A stretch of 8,749 nt of DNA from Desulfobacteraceae bacterium (GTDB taxonomy: Bacteria > Desulfobacterota > Desulfobacteria > Desulfobacterales > Desulfobacteraceae): contig DAOWDR010000266.1 in assembly GCA_030638935.1 (NCBI GenBank), positions 1-8,749 on the forward strand, read 5' to 3'. Below the pieces are notes generated by a model that ran no database searches, was not told the origin of the DNA, and was given only the letters and a program-made list of their open reading frames with translations. The position numbers and the translations under genes were made by a program. Shown one piece after another: positions 1 through 6,990 of the stretch (within the stretch, counting starts at the first letter, position 1; each line of letters starts with the position of its first letter).

Positions 1-315
1 AATCCTTTTTTTGCAAAGAATCGGCTGGTAATCATGGGGCGTCCGGGATATGGTAGCTGCAATGACATGGCCTCTGAACCGTCTGGTCTCTGCCAGGAAG
101 CATTATATGGTAATTTCCCTTCTGCAGGGGCCCTTGATATGGGAACGGCCTGCCTTGGGCTTAAGCATAAAACATTTTTCAATAAGATCACACAGCGATA
201 CCACGGGAAAAAAATTTTAGATCCAAATACCATTTTGTGTGTAAAACCCGGGAATGATTCCCTTTGGGGGAAAATTACCCTGAAATCAAATAGGAATGAG
301 TCACAATTGCCATGA
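1..315 (+). CDS. Beta-ketoacyl-synthase-like protein, C-terminal fragment (gene begins left of window)
   Basis: Only the last 104 residues are visible; the frame is open from base 1, so the gene is cut by the window edge. The segment NFPSAGALDMGTACLGL resembles the part of KAS I/II-type ketosynthases that follows the second catalytic histidine (the GHxxGAxGxxE region), and the last strand KITLKSN resembles the usual C-terminal strand. The preceding YGSCNDMASEP lies where thiolase-fold synthases carry HGTGTxxND; the Asn-Asp is kept but the histidine motif is not obvious. The GFGGxN motif near the C-terminus is also replaced, by CVKPGNDSLWG. It may therefore be a degenerate, chain-length-factor-like or non-condensing homologue. 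Its stop overlaps the next start by four bases (ATGA), which implies translational coupling. Assignment rests on the C-terminal pattern only, so it is tentative. Confidence 0.55.
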   Translation, partial: NPFFAKNRLVIMGRPGYGSCNDMASEPSGLCQEALYGNFPSAGALDMGTACLGLKHKTFFNKITQRYHGKKILDPNTILCVKPGNDSLWGKITLKSNRNESQLP

Positions 316-734
316 AAAAGAAGAATGTACCCCAGGACCCTGGGATCATAGAAGATTACGGACATGAGCTTTGCTATGCTGTGGATAAACAAGGAAAATA
401 TGATCTTGTTCCAAGTATTGGCTGGGAACCAAAAAATATTGCCAACAAACAGGCTTGGCAAGTTATAGACCAGGAGATTGAAATGGCTCTTGGCGAAATA
501 AACAAAGGCCGTAAAAGCCCCCTATCCTATTATATGGCAAAGCACCAAATGGATGTGGGACTGCTTGCCAATTACATGGGACTATATCGCTGGCAGGTAA
601 AACGACACCTGAAGCCTGCTGTATTCAAACGGTTAAAGGAAAAAACCCTGAAGGCCTATGCAGATCTTTTTGATCTTCCGGTTTCCGAACTTGGATCTGC
701 CCTACCCCATAACAGTCAATCAACAGGTAAATAG
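312..734 (+). CDS. Hypothetical protein with XRE-like helix-turn-helix C-terminal half
   Basis: This 140-residue soluble protein has no signal peptide or membrane segment. Residues about 80-125 look like a helix-turn-helix: LLANYMGLYRWQVKRHLKP has the alanine, central glycine and later hydrophobic residue typical of the fold, and YADLFDLPVSEL resembles the last helix of Cro/CI-type domains. The N-terminal half (about residues 11-60) is unrelated to any family I can name. The start ATG overlaps the upstream stop (ATGA), and the next gene begins five bases downstream, so it is embedded in the biosynthetic operon. It could be a pathway regulator, or a protein that uses the fold for protein contacts. 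No operator was found in the window that it could be tied to. The coding call is firm; the function is not. Confidence 0.8.
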   Translation: MKKKNVPQDPGIIEDYGHELCYAVDKQGKYDLVPSIGWEPKNIANKQAWQVIDQEIEMALGEINKGRKSPLSYYMAKHQMDVGLLANYMGLYRWQVKRHLKPAVFKRLKEKTLKAYADLFDLPVSELGSALPHNSQSTGK

Positions 735-739
735 GCTTA

Positions 740-1753
740 ATGAAACTTGATTTTGTACATACCCAGTCTGCCCATTGTGAATGCGGCGTTACGGCAAACC
801 TGATCAACCATGAATTTAAAAATTCCGGTCAGACCATTTCAGAGGCAATGACCTTTGGCCTCGGCCAGGGGATATTTTTTGGATATCTGCCCTTCATCAA
901 GGTGAACAAACTGCCCCTGACAACCTTTCGTTGTGCTGTGGGTAATATTTTTAAAGGGGTGACCAAATCCCTTGGGGTGTCGGTCAAATGGCAAAAATTT
1001 CCCAATGCAGCAAAGGCCATGGATGCCCTTGACCGGGAACTTGAAAAGGGTAATCCCGTGGGATGCAGAACCGGCGGGTATTGGCTGCCCTATTTTCCGC
1101 CGTCGCTGCGGTTTCATTTTAATATGCACAATCTTGTTGTCATTGGTAAACAGGGGAACAATTACCTGATCAGCGATCCTGTCTTTCCAGCCATCGTGGA
1201 GTGTCCGTCAAAGGATCTTGCTATTGCCCGTTTTGCAAAGGGAGCCTTGGCCCCTAAGGGCAGCATGTATCAAATCACAAAGGTTCCTGATCATCTGCAA
1301 CTTGAGCAGGCTGTGATTAATAGTATAAAAGGTGCGGCAAAAGCCATGGTAAAAACCCCGATTCCCTTTCTGGGTACACGGGGCATACGCTTTTTAGCAA
1401 ACCGATTGGAAAACTGGCCCAAAAAATTTGATCATACCACCACCATCCTCCTTCTAGGACAACTGATCCGGATGCAAGAAGAGATAGGCACCGGCGGCGG
1501 CGGCTTTCGGTTTATGTATTCAGCCTTTCTCCAGGAGGCAGCCCTCCTTCTTGGTGACGACCGGTTGCTGGGGGTGTCCGAACAATTAACGGCCTCGGGA
1601 GATACCTGGCGGCGATTCGCTGTAAAGGCGGCAAAAAATTGCAAAGGCAGAGCAAAACCAGAGGATTCTTTCCAGGCCATGAAAGAAATCTTAAACACCT
1701 GTGCCGACATTGAAACCCAAGCCTTTAAGGAGCTTATTGACATTGTCCGTTGA
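740..1753 (+). CDS. BtrH N-terminal domain / DUF4872 family protein, putative ACP-dependent acyltransferase
   Basis: The 337-residue protein matches the BtrH_N plus DUF4872 architecture. Near the N-terminus HCECGVTANLINHE (residues 12-25) carries the presumed catalytic cysteine (Cys13 or Cys15), followed by the family pattern SEAMTFGLGQGIFFGYLPF (34-52). HFNMHNLVVIG gives a candidate catalytic His130, and LISDPVF gives Asp146, so a papain-like Cys-His-Asp triad is plausible. The C-terminal half has the glycine-rich TGGGGFRFMYSAFLQEA (251-267) typical of DUF4872. In butirosin synthesis BtrH moves an acyl group from an acyl carrier protein to an amine; by analogy this enzyme may release or transfer the chain carried by the ACP encoded downstream at 3832-4095. 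That role is inferred. There is no signal peptide, so it should be cytoplasmic. It starts 5 bases after the upstream stop and overlaps the ABC ATPase. Confidence 0.88.
   Translation: MKLDFVHTQSAHCECGVTANLINHEFKNSGQTISEAMTFGLGQGIFFGYLPFIKVNKLPLTTFRCAVGNIFKGVTKSLGVSVKWQKFPNAAKAMDALDRELEKGNPVGCRTGGYWLPYFPPSLRFHFNMHNLVVIGKQGNNYLISDPVFPAIVECPSKDLAIARFAKGALAPKGSMYQITKVPDHLQLEQAVINSIKGAAKAMVKTPIPFLGTRGIRFLANRLENWPKKFDHTTTILLLGQLIRMQEEIGTGGGGFRFMYSAFLQEAALLLGDDRLLGVSEQLTASGDTWRRFAVKAAKNCKGRAKPEDSFQAMKEILNTCADIETQAFKELIDIVR
1727..1732 (+). promoter_or_regulatory. Ribosome binding site for the ABC ATPase
   Basis: AAGGAG lies inside the end of the BtrH-like gene. It is 10 bases before an in-frame TTG at 1743 and 4 bases before another TTG at 1737. 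This favours a TTG start near 1743 over the in-frame ATG at 1701, which has no Shine-Dalgarno-like sequence in front. Confidence 0.6.
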
Positions 1754-2504
1754 TCATCACATACCGGTTCTTGAGGTCATTGGCCTTGGCAAGCGCTATA
1801 AAGGCGCCCGGAACCATGCGGTCAATAACCTTGATTTCACCGTGGAAAAAGGAGAAATTTTCGGATTTCTCGGCCCCAATGGCGCAGGTAAAACCACAAC
1901 GATTTCCATCATGTCTACTCTGATGAAACCCAGCAAGGGACAGGTTAAAATCTGCGGCATCGATATTCAAAAGAAACCGGCTGAGGCCAGAAAATACATT
2001 AGCCTGGTGCCGCAGGAAATAGCCCTTTACCATTCGCTTACCGGAAAAGAAAACCTGAAATATTTCGGCGCCATGTATGGCCTTGATAAAAAAACACTAG
2101 AACAAAAAATATCCAAGGCATTGGAAACCTTTGATATTAAAGCATATGAAAACCAGCGAATCAGTCGTTGCTCCGGCGGTATCAAACGCCGCTTCAACCT
2201 TGCCTGCGGCATCCTTCATGATCCCGCTCTTATTTTTTTGGATGAGCCCACCGTGGGTATGGATGTCCATTCAAGGAACACCTTGCTGGAGCAGATCCAA
2301 TCCCTAAGCGATATGGGCAGCACCATCGTCTACACCACCCATTATATGGAAGAGGCCCAGAGTATATGTTCCCGGGTATTGATCATGAACAAGGGGATAT
2401 GCCTTGCCGAAGGATCGCCTGCCGATCTTGTTCAAAAAGAACCTTCCTGCCGCAATCTCGGAGACCTGTTTTTGTCCATCACCGGAAAGCGGCTTGGTGA
2501 CTGA
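1743..2504 (+). CDS. ABC transporter ATP-binding protein
   Basis: About 253 residues with a complete set of nucleotide-binding motifs (numbered from the TTG at 1743): Walker A GPNGAGKTT at 44-52, Q-loop Gln91 in VPQE, signature CSGGIKRR around 143-150, Walker B LIFLDEPTVGMD from 163, and the switch His200 in TTHYMEE. The signature starts with Cys instead of the usual Leu, but SGG is intact. The domain resembles the drug/polysaccharide/lipid exporter ATPases that pair with ABC-2 permeases, and its partner permease starts one base after the stop. The start is uncertain: TTG 1743 or 1737 follow a good ribosome binding site, and ATG 1701 would add 14 residues. Any of these overlaps the BtrH-like gene by 11-53 bases, so the two are probably translationally coupled. 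It probably powers export of the product of this operon. Confidence 0.95.
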   Translation: MSVDHHIPVLEVIGLGKRYKGARNHAVNNLDFTVEKGEIFGFLGPNGAGKTTTISIMSTLMKPSKGQVKICGIDIQKKPAEARKYISLVPQEIALYHSLTGKENLKYFGAMYGLDKKTLEQKISKALETFDIKAYENQRISRCSGGIKRRFNLACGILHDPALIFLDEPTVGMDVHSRNTLLEQIQSLSDMGSTIVYTTHYMEEAQSICSRVLIMNKGICLAEGSPADLVQKEPSCRNLGDLFLSITGKRLGD

Positions 2505-2505
2505 T

Positions 2506-3816
2506 ATGAGAAAATTACTGACCGCATTTCAAAAAGAACTGATTCTGCTGCTGAGGGACCGCACAGGAATTGCACTGTTATTTCTCATGCCGTCTGTGCT
2601 GGTGCTGATCATCTGCCTGGTCCAAGAAAAAGTGTTGAATCCAACCACCCGGGTATTGATTCTGGACAATGACAAGGGGGTTATCGGTCAGGTCATATCC
2701 AAAGGGGTCTCCAAATCCGAAAACATCAAGGTAATTATGGCCTCTGATTTGGGAATTATCACCGGGGCCGAAGCCAAACAGGCTGTCAACAGGGGCGAGT
2801 ACCAATTCAGTATTGTTATCCCCCAGGGATGCTCACAATTTTCCATACAAAAAGCCCGGCAATTTATTGCCCTTGCCACGGGCGGGCACACCCTTAACAC
2901 GCCACCAAAAGAAAATAATCCGGCCAAGGATAGCCAGGTCGGATATGATCCTGGCAAGGGGTCTGAAAAATCCATCACCGTCTATTTTGATCCCTCGGTG
3001 CAGGGGGGATTTCGGGCAGCGGTTTTAACTGCGGTATCAAAGGTGCTTTTGTGCATGGAATACCAGATCAAGTTAGACCATGCGCTCTCTCTTCTATCAT
3101 CAGATCAGAACACTATCGCAGAAAAAACAAAGATAGAGGACAGCTCGCCCTGGTTTGGTATTTCAGAAATATGGGCAACGGAATTTGGCTTTATTACCAT
3201 GCCCACCTCGGTACAGCAAAATGTTCCAGCCTGGGCCTTGTTCGGGATTTTCTTTATCTGTGTTCCCCTGTCAGGCTCCCTGATCAAAGAACGGGACAAT
3301 AAAATCCTTGACCGCTTAAATACCATGCCGGTTTCCGGCGGTGTCCTGATGACCGGAAAAATTTTAGCCTACCTTCTTGTCTGCCTGGTTCAATTTTTCA
3401 TGATTTTTCTCATTGGGAAATTTGTACTGCCCGCAATGGGTCTTCCGGCTTTTTCAATGGGCAATCAACTGCCGGCTGTTACCCTCATTGTCCTGGCTAC
3501 GGCCATGGCCGCCACAGGTTATGGTATCCTGCTGGGAAGTGTGGCCAGAACCTTTGAACAGGCCATCGTTTTAGGCCCCACATCCATTGTGATTGCAGCT
3601 GCCCTTGGGGGGGTCATGGTACCGGTATATCTGATGCCTGAGCCCATGCAGACGATAAGCAATATCTCACCCCTTGCCTGGGCCCTGGATGGATTTTACG
3701 ATATTTTTCTGCGTGGAAAACAATTTGAGGCAGTTGTACCGAAGGCGGCCTGCCTTTTTGGCTTTTCCGCAATTACCATAGCCATTGCACAGGGTGTGAT
3801 GAAATTTAAAAAATAA
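2506..3816 (+). CDS. ABC-2 type transporter permease
   Basis: The 436-residue protein has the ABC2_membrane_3 layout. One N-terminal transmembrane helix (about 22-41) follows the amphipathic FQKELILLLRDR segment. A large extracytoplasmic domain spans about 45-238. Five further hydrophobic segments lie at about 242-262, 285-311, 323-345, 352-377 and 412-430. The conserved NISPLAWALDGFYDIFLRG at 386-404 is characteristic of this permease type. I chose ATG 2506 because it sits one base after the ATPase stop, follows GGTGA and begins with the conserved MRKLLTAFQKEL; the upstream in-frame ATG at 2404 lies deep inside the ATPase gene. Residues 125-155 form a hydrophilic Pro/Asn/Lys/Gly-rich stretch that is probably a loop. 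With the ATPase it should form a homodimeric exporter in the inner membrane; the substrate is not shown by sequence. Confidence 0.95.
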   Translation: MRKLLTAFQKELILLLRDRTGIALLFLMPSVLVLIICLVQEKVLNPTTRVLILDNDKGVIGQVISKGVSKSENIKVIMASDLGIITGAEAKQAVNRGEYQFSIVIPQGCSQFSIQKARQFIALATGGHTLNTPPKENNPAKDSQVGYDPGKGSEKSITVYFDPSVQGGFRAAVLTAVSKVLLCMEYQIKLDHALSLLSSDQNTIAEKTKIEDSSPWFGISEIWATEFGFITMPTSVQQNVPAWALFGIFFICVPLSGSLIKERDNKILDRLNTMPVSGGVLMTGKILAYLLVCLVQFFMIFLIGKFVLPAMGLPAFSMGNQLPAVTLIVLATAMAATGYGILLGSVARTFEQAIVLGPTSIVIAAALGGVMVPVYLMPEPMQTISNISPLAWALDGFYDIFLRGKQFEAVVPKAACLFGFSAITIAIAQGVMKFKK

Positions 3817-3831
3817 GGAAGATACAAACAG

Positions 3832-4095
3832 ATGCTGGAAAAAGAACTGCTGGATACCATTGTTGATCTCTGTGATATCCGGGAAGATATTCCCGAAAAC
3901 CTGTCTTTTGAAGCCCCGCTTATCGGGCCGGACTCCATTCTGGGGCTGGATTCTCTGGATGCTGTGGAAATAGTTGTCATGATCCAGGATAAATACGGTA
4001 TCCGGCTCCAGGGTCAGGATCAGGGCCGCCAGATTCTGTCATCCCTCAGGTCTCTGGCGGATTTTATCCGATCAAAGGAAACAGCAAGTATTTGA
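3832..4095 (+). CDS. Acyl carrier protein
   Basis: This 87-residue, acidic, helical protein carries the phosphopantetheine attachment motif LGLDSLDAVEIVV, with Ser41 as the modified serine. The later segment DKYGIRL and the final helix LRSLADFIRSK match acyl carrier proteins of fatty acid and polyketide systems. It starts 15 bases after the permease stop with AAGGAAG (3815-3821) 10 bases upstream of the ATG. As a free-standing carrier in an operon with a BtrH-like protein and a ketosynthase-like protein, and opposite a StlD/DarB ketosynthase, it is probably the dedicated carrier of a specialised acyl pathway rather than the housekeeping AcpP. The residues before Ser41 (GPDSILGLDSL) are similar to carriers in aryl-polyene-like clusters as I remember them. 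It is the last gene of the operon. Confidence 0.95.
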   Translation: MLEKELLDTIVDLCDIREDIPENLSFEAPLIGPDSILGLDSLDAVEIVVMIQDKYGIRLQGQDQGRQILSSLRSLADFIRSKETASI

Positions 4096-4154
4096 TACCA
4101 GCCATCCTATCCTGATAAAAGGCTTGGCCCTTCTTATGCTAAGCTATCTTGCCA

Positions 4155-4193
4155 ATGGGTGTTTGAGAAGATAAATATTCCCCAAACACCCAT
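4155..4193. terminator. Hairpin between convergent operons
   Basis: A perfect 11-base inverted repeat, ATGGGTGTTTG (4155-4165) and CAAACACCCAT (4183-4193), encloses a 17-base loop. It lies 59 bases after the ACP stop and 64 bases past the end of the ketosynthase gene on the other strand. Neither side has a long U-tract (CCTTTAA on the + strand), so it is a weak or factor-assisted terminator candidate that may serve both directions. The rest of 4096-4257 shows no gene. Confidence 0.5.
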
Positions 4194-4257
4194 CCTTTAA
4201 GATCACCGTTAAAAATTGTCTTTTGGTCTAGGTTCTGTACTGCAGAAAACTTTTAGT

Positions 4258-5406
4258 TTATACCACTGTCAGCAACATGAAGCAGTGGGAGAACCGTCCG
4301 CTTTCCGGAATAAAGCAAAGAATTTTCTCACCGGGTGTTAATCTGCCTGATTTGAATAATTCCTCCATAATAATATAGATGGATGCCGACCCTGTGTTGC
4401 CGGTATAGGGCAGATTGGTGAACCATTTGTCATAGGGTATCTCGAATCCGATTTCTTCCATGACATCATAAAATTTTGCTCTAAAATAATGGGATGAATA
4501 GTGGGGCAGATACCAATCGATATCTGCCGGTGTTATCCCCCGTTTTTTTGCCACCTGTCCAAGGGTTCTTCCCATGGTTTTTACAATCTGGCTTCCAAGA
4601 AGTTTGGTGTCCTGTTTTACTGCCAGCAAGTTTTGCTTTGCTGCATCAACACTGGAAATAGCCTCCCTCCATCCGAAAATAGAGCCATCCTCGTTTTGTT
4701 TGCCACCAGCATACATACAGGTGGGCAATTCGCCTGCAAAAGAAAGAGAATCAATCCATTCGATTTTTAAGGAAATACCCTCTGCATTGGGGGTATCGGA
4801 AACAAATGCCGCACCTGAACCATCAGACAGCATCCAGCGAAGAAAATCCGCATTAAATGCCAGAATCGGCTGATTTTGAATGTCGGCATTGGGGTCAACG
4901 GCCGGGGTGAAAAAATTGGCCCGCATGAAAGAAGAGGAAAGTTCAGACCCTGTACTAACGGCATTGGCAGAGGCCCCGCTTGCAACAGACATGTGGGCAT
5001 ATTTTAAAGCAGACATACCGGCCAGGCAAATACCCGCCGTTGACACGGCTTCACACGGGTTCATTCCGAGCTCTCCGAGCACCATCATGGCATGGCCCGG
5101 CATGATCAGATCAGGGCTTGTGGTTCCGCAGCAAAGCGCCTGAATTTCATTCAAACTGAATCCATCATGGGGCATCAGCCGCTTAACCGCTTCAGCGGTC
5201 AGCTGGGCATTGGTGTGGGTAAATTTACCCGTTGAAGGGTCAATGGCATAGTACCGTTTTTCAATCTTATTATTGGCAAGCATTCTTTCCTTGGTCAAAG
5301 AAGGGATATCCTTGATTTTACCAAGCACCGTCTCTATTTGGTCATTGGTAACAGGGGCATTGGGAAGAAAGCTTGCAAGGTCTGTAATATAAGTATTCTG
5401 GGTCAT
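4258..5406 (-). CDS. StlD/DarB-family beta-ketosynthase (KAS III-like)
   Basis: The 382-residue enzyme has the thiolase-fold KAS III pattern. Numbered from ATG 5406, the nucleophile is Cys127 in STAGICLAGMSALKYA, His302 is in WYLPHYSSHYF and Asn337 is in YTGNTGSASIY. Family-specific stretches include TNDQIETVLG, the NNKIEKRYYAID segment, FTHTNAQLTAEAVKRL, CCGTTSPDLIMPGHAMMV and DFLRWMLSDGSGAAF, which I recognise from the StlD/DarB group. Known members condense two beta-ketoacyl thioesters to make dialkylresorcinols or cyclohexanediones; here the product is unknown because no DarA-like cyclase is in view. ATG 5406 is preferred to an upstream TTG at 5439 because AAAGGA lies 8 bases before it and the family sequence begins at TYITDLASFLP. 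It follows the radical SAM gene by 33 bases, which indicates one transcript. Confidence 0.92.
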   Translation of the reverse strand: MTQNTYITDLASFLPNAPVTNDQIETVLGKIKDIPSLTKERMLANNKIEKRYYAIDPSTGKFTHTNAQLTAEAVKRLMPHDGFSLNEIQALCCGTTSPDLIMPGHAMMVLGELGMNPCEAVSTAGICLAGMSALKYAHMSVASGASANAVSTGSELSSSFMRANFFTPAVDPNADIQNQPILAFNADFLRWMLSDGSGAAFVSDTPNAEGISLKIEWIDSLSFAGELPTCMYAGGKQNEDGSIFGWREAISSVDAAKQNLLAVKQDTKLLGSQIVKTMGRTLGQVAKKRGITPADIDWYLPHYSSHYFRAKFYDVMEEIGFEIPYDKWFTNLPYTGNTGSASIYIIMEELFKSGRLTPGEKILCFIPESGRFSHCFMLLTVV

Positions 5407-5414
5407 TAATTTTT

Positions 5415-5420
5415 TCCTTT
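5415..5420 (-). promoter_or_regulatory. Ribosome binding site for the StlD/DarB ketosynthase
   Basis: On the minus strand AAAGGA precedes ATG 5406 by 8 bases. It supports that start over the TTG at 5439, which directly abuts the upstream stop codon. Confidence 0.6.
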
Positions 5421-5439
5421 GATTACGGTTGTTTTGCAA

Positions 5440-6744
5440 TTAATTTTGGGTTATATGGCTGTGGAATTTTTTAAAAAGTCCGGCATACAGGGTGTAAAAC
5501 TCTTCTTTTTTAAGTACTGTCCGCATCACAGCATTGGAAAAGGTATAATAGGCCAGATCAAAAATCTCAATTTCATCTTTCATCTGCCGGTACAATGGGG
5601 TTCCGGGGATGGGTGTTAAAATTGAGGGAACAGGCAATTGGATTTCATGGGTATCAATAAAGTCTTCCAGGGCTTTAAAATCAGACCGGCCATAATCCGG
5701 TGAGACAATGAAATCACCAATTACCTTAAGTCCGGTTTTCTTTAAGTACCTGAGGGCTTTGATATTTGTTTCGACACTGCTTTTTTTATTAAATTGCTTT
5801 AACCGCTGGTTGTCTATTTCTTCAAATCCAATAACAACAGCCGCAAGGCCTGCCTTCTGCCACAAGTCAATTACATCCGGGTGATTGACAACCGTGTCGG
5901 CTCTCACATCGGCCACAATGTGTTTTTTCACTCCCGATGCAATGATGGCAGCGGCAAACTGCTTGGCAAAGGTGATATTTCCAAAGGTATTGGCATCAAC
6001 ACAACGGATCAGAGATACGGTATTCAGGCGTTTCATGCAGTCAATGGACGCTTCAATGGAATGGGTCAGGTAGCGATCCCCTGTGAGAGCCGGGATAGAG
6101 CAGAACGCACAGGAATGAACGCAGCCAAACGCTGTGACCACAAAACCTGCTTTTCCAATACCGCCCATCACATAGGTATCCCGATAGTCTTCCACAAGGT
6201 CATACCGGGGAGGACGTTCGTCTACCAGATCTTTAACGGTATATTGCCTTGGAATCAAGTTAAGGCGGGTGCCGGGGCAGGTTTTTGCTATTCCCGGAAT
6301 CCTGACCTGATGCCGGGTGTCAATGGCAGTGACAAGATCTCTAAAGCTTTTTTTTGCCAAACCGCAGACAACGTAATCAATGCATTTAACATTAAAATAA
6401 TCAGGATCGCAGGAGGCATGGTGACCACCTGCTACAATTACCGGCGCATCTTGTTTCATTTCATTTTTTATCTGCTGTGCAATGGAAATGAGGGCATCTG
6501 CTTCACAGGTGACCGAAGTAATACCCACAAGATCAGGTGTAAACCGGTTTATGTTTTTCATGAGGGCAGATGCAGATTCAACTTTGAGATCCAGTATGAC
6601 CACATCATGGTCATAAAGGTTGCCGGCAAGAACTTCAAGGGCCAGGGGTTCACCTTTGAAAATCGCTTTTATGGAGGTGATTCCATATTGCTCTTCGGGA
6701 ATACTTTTACCCGAATTGGGCGGGTTGATTAATAAAATTTTCAT
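5440..6744 (-). CDS. B12-binding domain radical SAM protein
   Basis: The 434-residue protein has two domains. Residues 1-140 form a Rossmann-like cobalamin-binding domain: MKILLINPPNSG at the start, then FTPDLVGITSVT (68-79), VIVAGGHHASCDPD (102-115) and YVVCGLAKKSFRDLV. The DxHxxG loop of base-off enzymes is absent, as is usual in this class. The radical SAM core starts near 199 with FGCVHSCAFCSIP, where Cys208, Cys212 and Cys215 bind the 4Fe-4S cluster. LIRCVDANTFGN (245-256), HIVADVRADTVV and GFEEIDNQRLKQFNKKS are typical of the BchE/HpnR-like class B group. Members methylate unactivated carbons or do ring and oxidation chemistry on lipids, pigments and polyketides. Paired with the ketosynthase just downstream, it probably tailors the same acyl product. 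A GAGAG-type sequence precedes the ATG. The exact reaction cannot be read from the sequence. Confidence 0.93.
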   Translation of the reverse strand: MKILLINPPNSGKSIPEEQYGITSIKAIFKGEPLALEVLAGNLYDHDVVILDLKVESASALMKNINRFTPDLVGITSVTCEADALISIAQQIKNEMKQDAPVIVAGGHHASCDPDYFNVKCIDYVVCGLAKKSFRDLVTAIDTRHQVRIPGIAKTCPGTRLNLIPRQYTVKDLVDERPPRYDLVEDYRDTYVMGGIGKAGFVVTAFGCVHSCAFCSIPALTGDRYLTHSIEASIDCMKRLNTVSLIRCVDANTFGNITFAKQFAAAIIASGVKKHIVADVRADTVVNHPDVIDLWQKAGLAAVVIGFEEIDNQRLKQFNKKSSVETNIKALRYLKKTGLKVIGDFIVSPDYGRSDFKALEDFIDTHEIQLPVPSILTPIPGTPLYRQMKDEIEIFDLAYYTFSNAVMRTVLKKEEFYTLYAGLFKKFHSHITQN

Positions 6745-6801
6745 ACGCTATCTCTCTTCACCATTAACTGGACATCGTGTCATATGTTTTGTTTGAAATC
6801 A

Positions 6802-6835
6802 CTGCTGTCGATACTTTCACAAAGAATGTCAGCAG
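6802..6835. repeat. Imperfect inverted repeat in the leader of the radical SAM gene
   Basis: CTGCTG (6802-6807) pairs with CAGCAG (6830-6835). Inside, ATACTTT and AAAGAAT pair with one mismatch around a CAC loop. The structure would sit 58-91 bases upstream of the radical SAM start and could be an mRNA leader hairpin or a protein site. The surrounding stretch 6745-6990 has no convincing gene and no clear sigma-70 promoter; the best candidate (TTGATT, 17 bases, TATCTA on the minus strand near 6847-6875) is weak. Confidence 0.35.
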
Positions 6836-6910
6836 AACCCCATAGATAGCTTTCCAAGGACGGTAAATCAAGTGTTATTCAGTTACCTAAATTCAGATTT
6901 AATAAATGCT

Positions 6911-6920
6911 ATACCGGTAT
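6911..6920. repeat. Perfect 10-base palindrome
   Basis: ATACCGGTAT is fully self-complementary and lies about 170 bases upstream of the radical SAM start. It may be an operator half-site pair, but its length also allows chance occurrence. Confidence 0.25.
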
Positions 6921-6936
6921 TACATGGGAAGGGGTA

Positions 6937-6955
6937 AAGATACAAGTGGTATCTT
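6937..6955. repeat. Small perfect hairpin
   Basis: AAGATAC and GTATCTT form a perfect 7-base stem around a 5-base loop. On the minus strand it lies 36 bases beyond the stop of the possible small ORF (6991-7101) and is followed by only three T residues. It may be a weak terminator for that ORF or an upstream element of the radical SAM operon. Confidence 0.3.
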
Positions 6956-6990
6956 AATGGTGGGAAGAGATCTTTATTTTTTTGGTTTTC

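Noticed and set aside
4104..4135. Possible second terminator hairpin after the ACP gene (AAGG...CCTT)
   Set aside because: The stem is only four bases and not stable; the 11-base inverted repeat at 4155-4193 is far better.
5881..6732. Long plus-strand open frame of 283 codons
   Set aside because: It is fully antisense to the radical SAM gene, whose CxxxCxxC and cobalamin-domain motifs are intact. The plus-strand translation shows no family pattern and no ribosome binding site was noted.
6745..6990. Cobalamin riboswitch upstream of the B12 radical SAM gene
   Set aside because: I looked on the minus strand for the B12-box pattern (GCCACTG and the AGYCAGGAGACC-type element) and did not find it.
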